DNA of 7,694 bases, from the NCBI GenBank assembly GCA_903887655.1, contig CAISQQ010000029.1, positions 1 through 7,694 of the forward strand, given 5' to 3'. Positions 5,803-7,694 of the stretch are shown one piece after another. Under the pieces are notes generated by a model. It had not been told where the DNA came from. It saw nothing but the letters and a program-made list of their open reading frames with translations, and searched no databases. Each line of letters starts with the position of its first letter. The first letter of the stretch is position 1. The translations under genes were made by a program, and so were the position numbers. Source of the DNA: an uncultured Burkholderiales bacterium (GTDB lineage: Bacteria > Pseudomonadota > Gammaproteobacteria > Burkholderiales > Burkholderiaceae_C).

Positions 5803-5807
5803 ACCCA

Positions 5808-6989
5808 GTGCTTTTGTCTCTTCAGGGGAAACATCCTCGCGCCGTCTTGGCGCTTGCTGACGCCAGTGTCTTTCTCGGGGAATCCGTGGGTGCTGCGGGC
5901 TCCAGCGTCGGGGAGGTGGTCTTTAACACCTCCATGACCGGCTACCAAGAAATCTTGACCGATGCGAGCTATGCCCAGCAACTCGTCACCTTCACCTATC
6001 CCCACATTGGCAACTATGGCATCAATCCCGACGATGTCGAGTCCGCGTCCATTCAGGCCGCCGGCCTCATCATCAAGGCCTTGCCGATTGCGCCAAGCAA
6101 CTTCAGAAGCACCCAGACCTTGCAGTCGTATCTCACCGCCCAAGGCAAGATTGGAATCATGGGGCTCGATACCCGTCGCTTGACTCGTCTCTTGCGCACC
6201 CATGGCGCTCAAAACGGCGCCATTGTTGCGCTCAAGGAAGGCGAAGCCCTCACCGATGCCCACATCCAAGCGGCGTGCCAACTCGCCAAATCGGCGCCGA
6301 GCATGGCGGGACTCGATTTGGCACAAACCGTCACCACGGCCAAGCCCTACGATTGGAGCGAGGGCGAATGGGCCTTGGGCGCGGGTTACGCGCAGAGTGT
6401 CTCTCGCAAGGGCCCACCCCTTCATGTGGTGGCCTATGATTTTGGGGTCAAGCACAACATTTTGCGCATGCTCCACGCCAGGGGCGCCAAGATCACGGTG
6501 GTGAGCGCCAAAACCCCGGTGGCCGAGGTGTTGGCCCTGTCACCCCAGGGCGTTTTTCTCTCCAACGGCCCTGGAGACCCCGAGCCGTGTGGCTATGCGA
6601 TTGACGCAGCGCGCGAGTTCATGGCGCGCAAAGTGCCGCTCTTTGGCATATGTTTGGGCCACCAAATCATGGCCTTGGCCAGTGGCGCCAAGACGTTCAA
6701 GATGAAGTTTGGCCACCACGGCGCCAACCATCCGGTCAAGGACCTTGACAGCGGTCGCGTGTGCATCACCTCTCAAAACCATGGCTTTGCCGTGAACCCA
6801 GAGAGTCTGCCCGCGCACTTGCGAGCCACCCACGTCTCCTTGTTCGATGGCTCCTTGCAAGGACTCGAGAGAGTTGACTGCCCCGCCTTTTCTTTTCAAG
6901 GCCACCCCGAGGCCTCGCCCGGGCCACAAGACATCGCCTACCTTTTTGATCGCTTCATCCACTTGATGGAGACCCACCCCCATGCCTAA
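5808..6989 (+). CDS. carA: Carbamoyl phosphate synthetase, small (glutaminase) chain CarA
   Basis: CarA hydrolyses glutamine and passes the ammonia through a tunnel to CarB, which makes carbamoyl phosphate for pyrimidine and arginine synthesis in the cytoplasm. The 393 residues fit the family (E. coli 382). The N-terminal small-chain domain covers about 10-145, with VGEVVFNTSMTGYQEILTD at 34-52 and YPHIGNYGIN at 64-73. The class I glutamine amidotransferase domain runs from about 205 to 385: DFGVKHNILR (211-220), LSNGPGDP (251-258), the nucleophile C282 in FGICLGHQ, and H366 and E368 in FQGHPEASPGP completing the triad. The start is GTG 5808, supported by GGAGA 5 nt upstream. The TAA stop lies inside carB, an 8-bp overlap that suggests coupled translation of the two subunits. 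A leader of about 190 nt after a strong -10 box precedes the gene. Confidence 0.98.
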   Translation: MLLSLQGKHPRAVLALADASVFLGESVGAAGSSVGEVVFNTSMTGYQEILTDASYAQQLVTFTYPHIGNYGINPDDVESASIQAAGLIIKALPIAPSNFRSTQTLQSYLTAQGKIGIMGLDTRRLTRLLRTHGAQNGAIVALKEGEALTDAHIQAACQLAKSAPSMAGLDLAQTVTTAKPYDWSEGEWALGAGYAQSVSRKGPPLHVVAYDFGVKHNILRMLHARGAKITVVSAKTPVAEVLALSPQGVFLSNGPGDPEPCGYAIDAAREFMARKVPLFGICLGHQIMALASGAKTFKMKFGHHGANHPVKDLDSGRVCITSQNHGFAVNPESLPAHLRATHVSLFDGSLQGLERVDCPAFSFQGHPEASPGPQDIAYLFDRFIHLMETHPHA

Positions 6990-7694
6990 GCGCCTAGACC
7001 TCAAGAGTATTTTGATCATCGGGGCTGGCCCCATCATCATCGGACAAGCGTGTGAGTTTGATTACTCAGGCGTGCAAGCGTGCAAGGCCCTCAGAGAAGA
7101 GGGCTACCGGGTGATTTTGATCAACTCCAATCCAGCCACCATCATGACCGACCCGGCCACGGCCGACGTCACCTACATCGAGCCCATCACCTGGCAGACG
7201 GTGGAGAAGATCATCGAGCGCGAGCGCCCCGATGCCATTCTTCCCACCATGGGCGGACAGACCGCACTCAATTGCGCCCTCGATTTGTGGCACCACGGTG
7301 TGCTCGAACGCTTCAAGGTGGAGTTGATTGGCGCCACCCCCGAGGCCATCGACATGGCCGAAGACCGCTTGAAGTTCAAGGACGCGATGACCCGCATTGG
7401 TCTGGGTTCGGCCAAATCGGGCATTGCTCACAGTTTGGACGAGGCCTGGGGCGTGCAAAAAGGCCTGGGTTTTCCCGCCGTCATCCGTCCGAGCTTCACC
7501 CTTGGCGGCACCGGCGGGGGCATTGCCTACAACGCGGAAGAGTTTGAGACGATTTGTAAGCGCGGCTTGGAGGCCTCGCCCACCCATGAGCTCTTGATTG
7601 AAGAGTCGCTCTTGGGGTGGAAAGAGTACGAGATGGAAGTGGTGCGCGACAAGGCGGACAACTGCATCATCGTCTGCTCGATTGAAAACCTGGA
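6982..7694 (+). CDS. carB: Carbamoyl phosphate synthetase, large chain CarB, N-terminal part (3' end outside window)
   Basis: CarB uses two ATP to turn bicarbonate and ammonia (from CarA) into carbamoyl phosphate. The window holds the first 237 of an expected 1,070 or so residues, with no stop. This is the first ATP-grasp half, the carboxyphosphate synthetic domain. The start MPKRLDLKSILIIGAGP is typical, followed by GAGPIIIGQACEFDYSG (14-30), INSNPATIMTDP (47-58), LPTMGGQTALNCAL (87-100), RPSFTLGGTGGGIAYN (169-184) and LLGWKEYEMEVVRD (210-223). The E. coli ATP- and metal-binding residues R129, R169, E208 and E215 are present at the same numbers. ATG 6982 overlaps carA by 8 bp and has GGAGA at 6968-6972, 9 nt upstream, inside the carA reading frame. 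The second synthetase half and the allosteric domain cannot be judged here. Confidence 0.98.
   Translation, partial: MPKRLDLKSILIIGAGPIIIGQACEFDYSGVQACKALREEGYRVILINSNPATIMTDPATADVTYIEPITWQTVEKIIERERPDAILPTMGGQTALNCALDLWHHGVLERFKVELIGATPEAIDMAEDRLKFKDAMTRIGLGSAKSGIAHSLDEAWGVQKGLGFPAVIRPSFTLGGTGGGIAYNAEEFETICKRGLEASPTHELLIEESLLGWKEYEMEVVRDKADNCIIVCSIENL

Larger units (their letters stand above)
5563..5807 (+). other. Intergenic region and untranslated leader of carAB
   Basis: The 245 bp between the methyltransferase gene and carA hold a promoter-like element near 5581-5611, a perfect small hairpin at 5681-5697 and a ribosome-binding site for carA at 5798-5802. I see no intrinsic terminator between 5563 and the promoter, so read-through from the upstream genes is possible. 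A 10-codon ORF, ATG 5720 to TGA 5752 (MTAQRLPRLF), has only an AGG 3 nt upstream and is not called as a gene. If transcription starts about 7 nt after the TATAAT box, the leader is roughly 190 nt long. Confidence 0.6.

Noticed and set aside
1..7694. Search for mobile elements, CRISPR arrays, tRNA or rRNA genes and defence or other accessory systems
   Set aside because: No transposase, terminal inverted repeats, spaced direct repeats or RNA-gene signatures were seen. Nearly all the sequence is accounted for by conserved housekeeping genes.

Overview
The window is about 7.7 kb of GC-rich, densely packed bacterial DNA with every recognisable gene on the + strand. It holds the end of the outer-membrane/lipid A cluster, in the order skp (3' end), lpxD, fabZ, lpxA, lpxB, rnhB, then a SpoU-family RNA methyltransferase, followed by carA and the 5' part of carB. 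The order skp-lpxD-fabZ-lpxA-lpxB-rnhB is classic for Proteobacteria. A SpoU methyltransferase after rnhB (where E. coli has dnaE), the high GC content and the protein sequences suggest a betaproteobacterium of the Burkholderiales, perhaps Comamonadaceae-like. That placement is an inference from memory; no search was run.

Layout. The skp tail (to 211) is followed 15 bp later by lpxD (GTG start, 227-1255), which overlaps fabZ (1252-1737) by 4 bp. A 186-bp gap then breaks the otherwise tight packing. lpxA (1924-2718), lpxB (2726-3913) and rnhB (3920-4693) are separated by 6-7 bp, and rnhB overlaps the methyltransferase (4690-5562) by 4 bp. A 245-bp intergenic region holds a perfect TATAAT box and a leader of roughly 190 nt before carA (GTG start, 5808-6989). 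carB starts at 6982, overlapping carA by 8 bp, and runs off the window.

How the genes work together. LpxA, LpxD and LpxB catalyse three steps of the Raetz lipid A pathway. FabZ dehydrates the same 3-hydroxyacyl-ACP pool that LpxA and LpxD draw on, and Skp chaperones outer-membrane proteins, so the first block builds the outer membrane. RnhB and the methyltransferase are nucleic-acid housekeeping genes carried on the same apparent transcript. CarA and CarB form carbamoyl phosphate synthetase, feeding pyrimidine and arginine synthesis, and probably have their own promoter.

Catalytic residues are intact in all the enzymes as far as they lie inside the window. I see no mobile element, CRISPR array, tRNA, rRNA or obvious new system. 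The points worth a second look are modest: low-complexity, proline-rich extensions at the ends of several conserved proteins (including a 9-bp tandem repeat in fabZ), a methionine at the acyl-chain ruler position of LpxA, the repeat-bearing fabZ-lpxA gap, and the structured carA leader.
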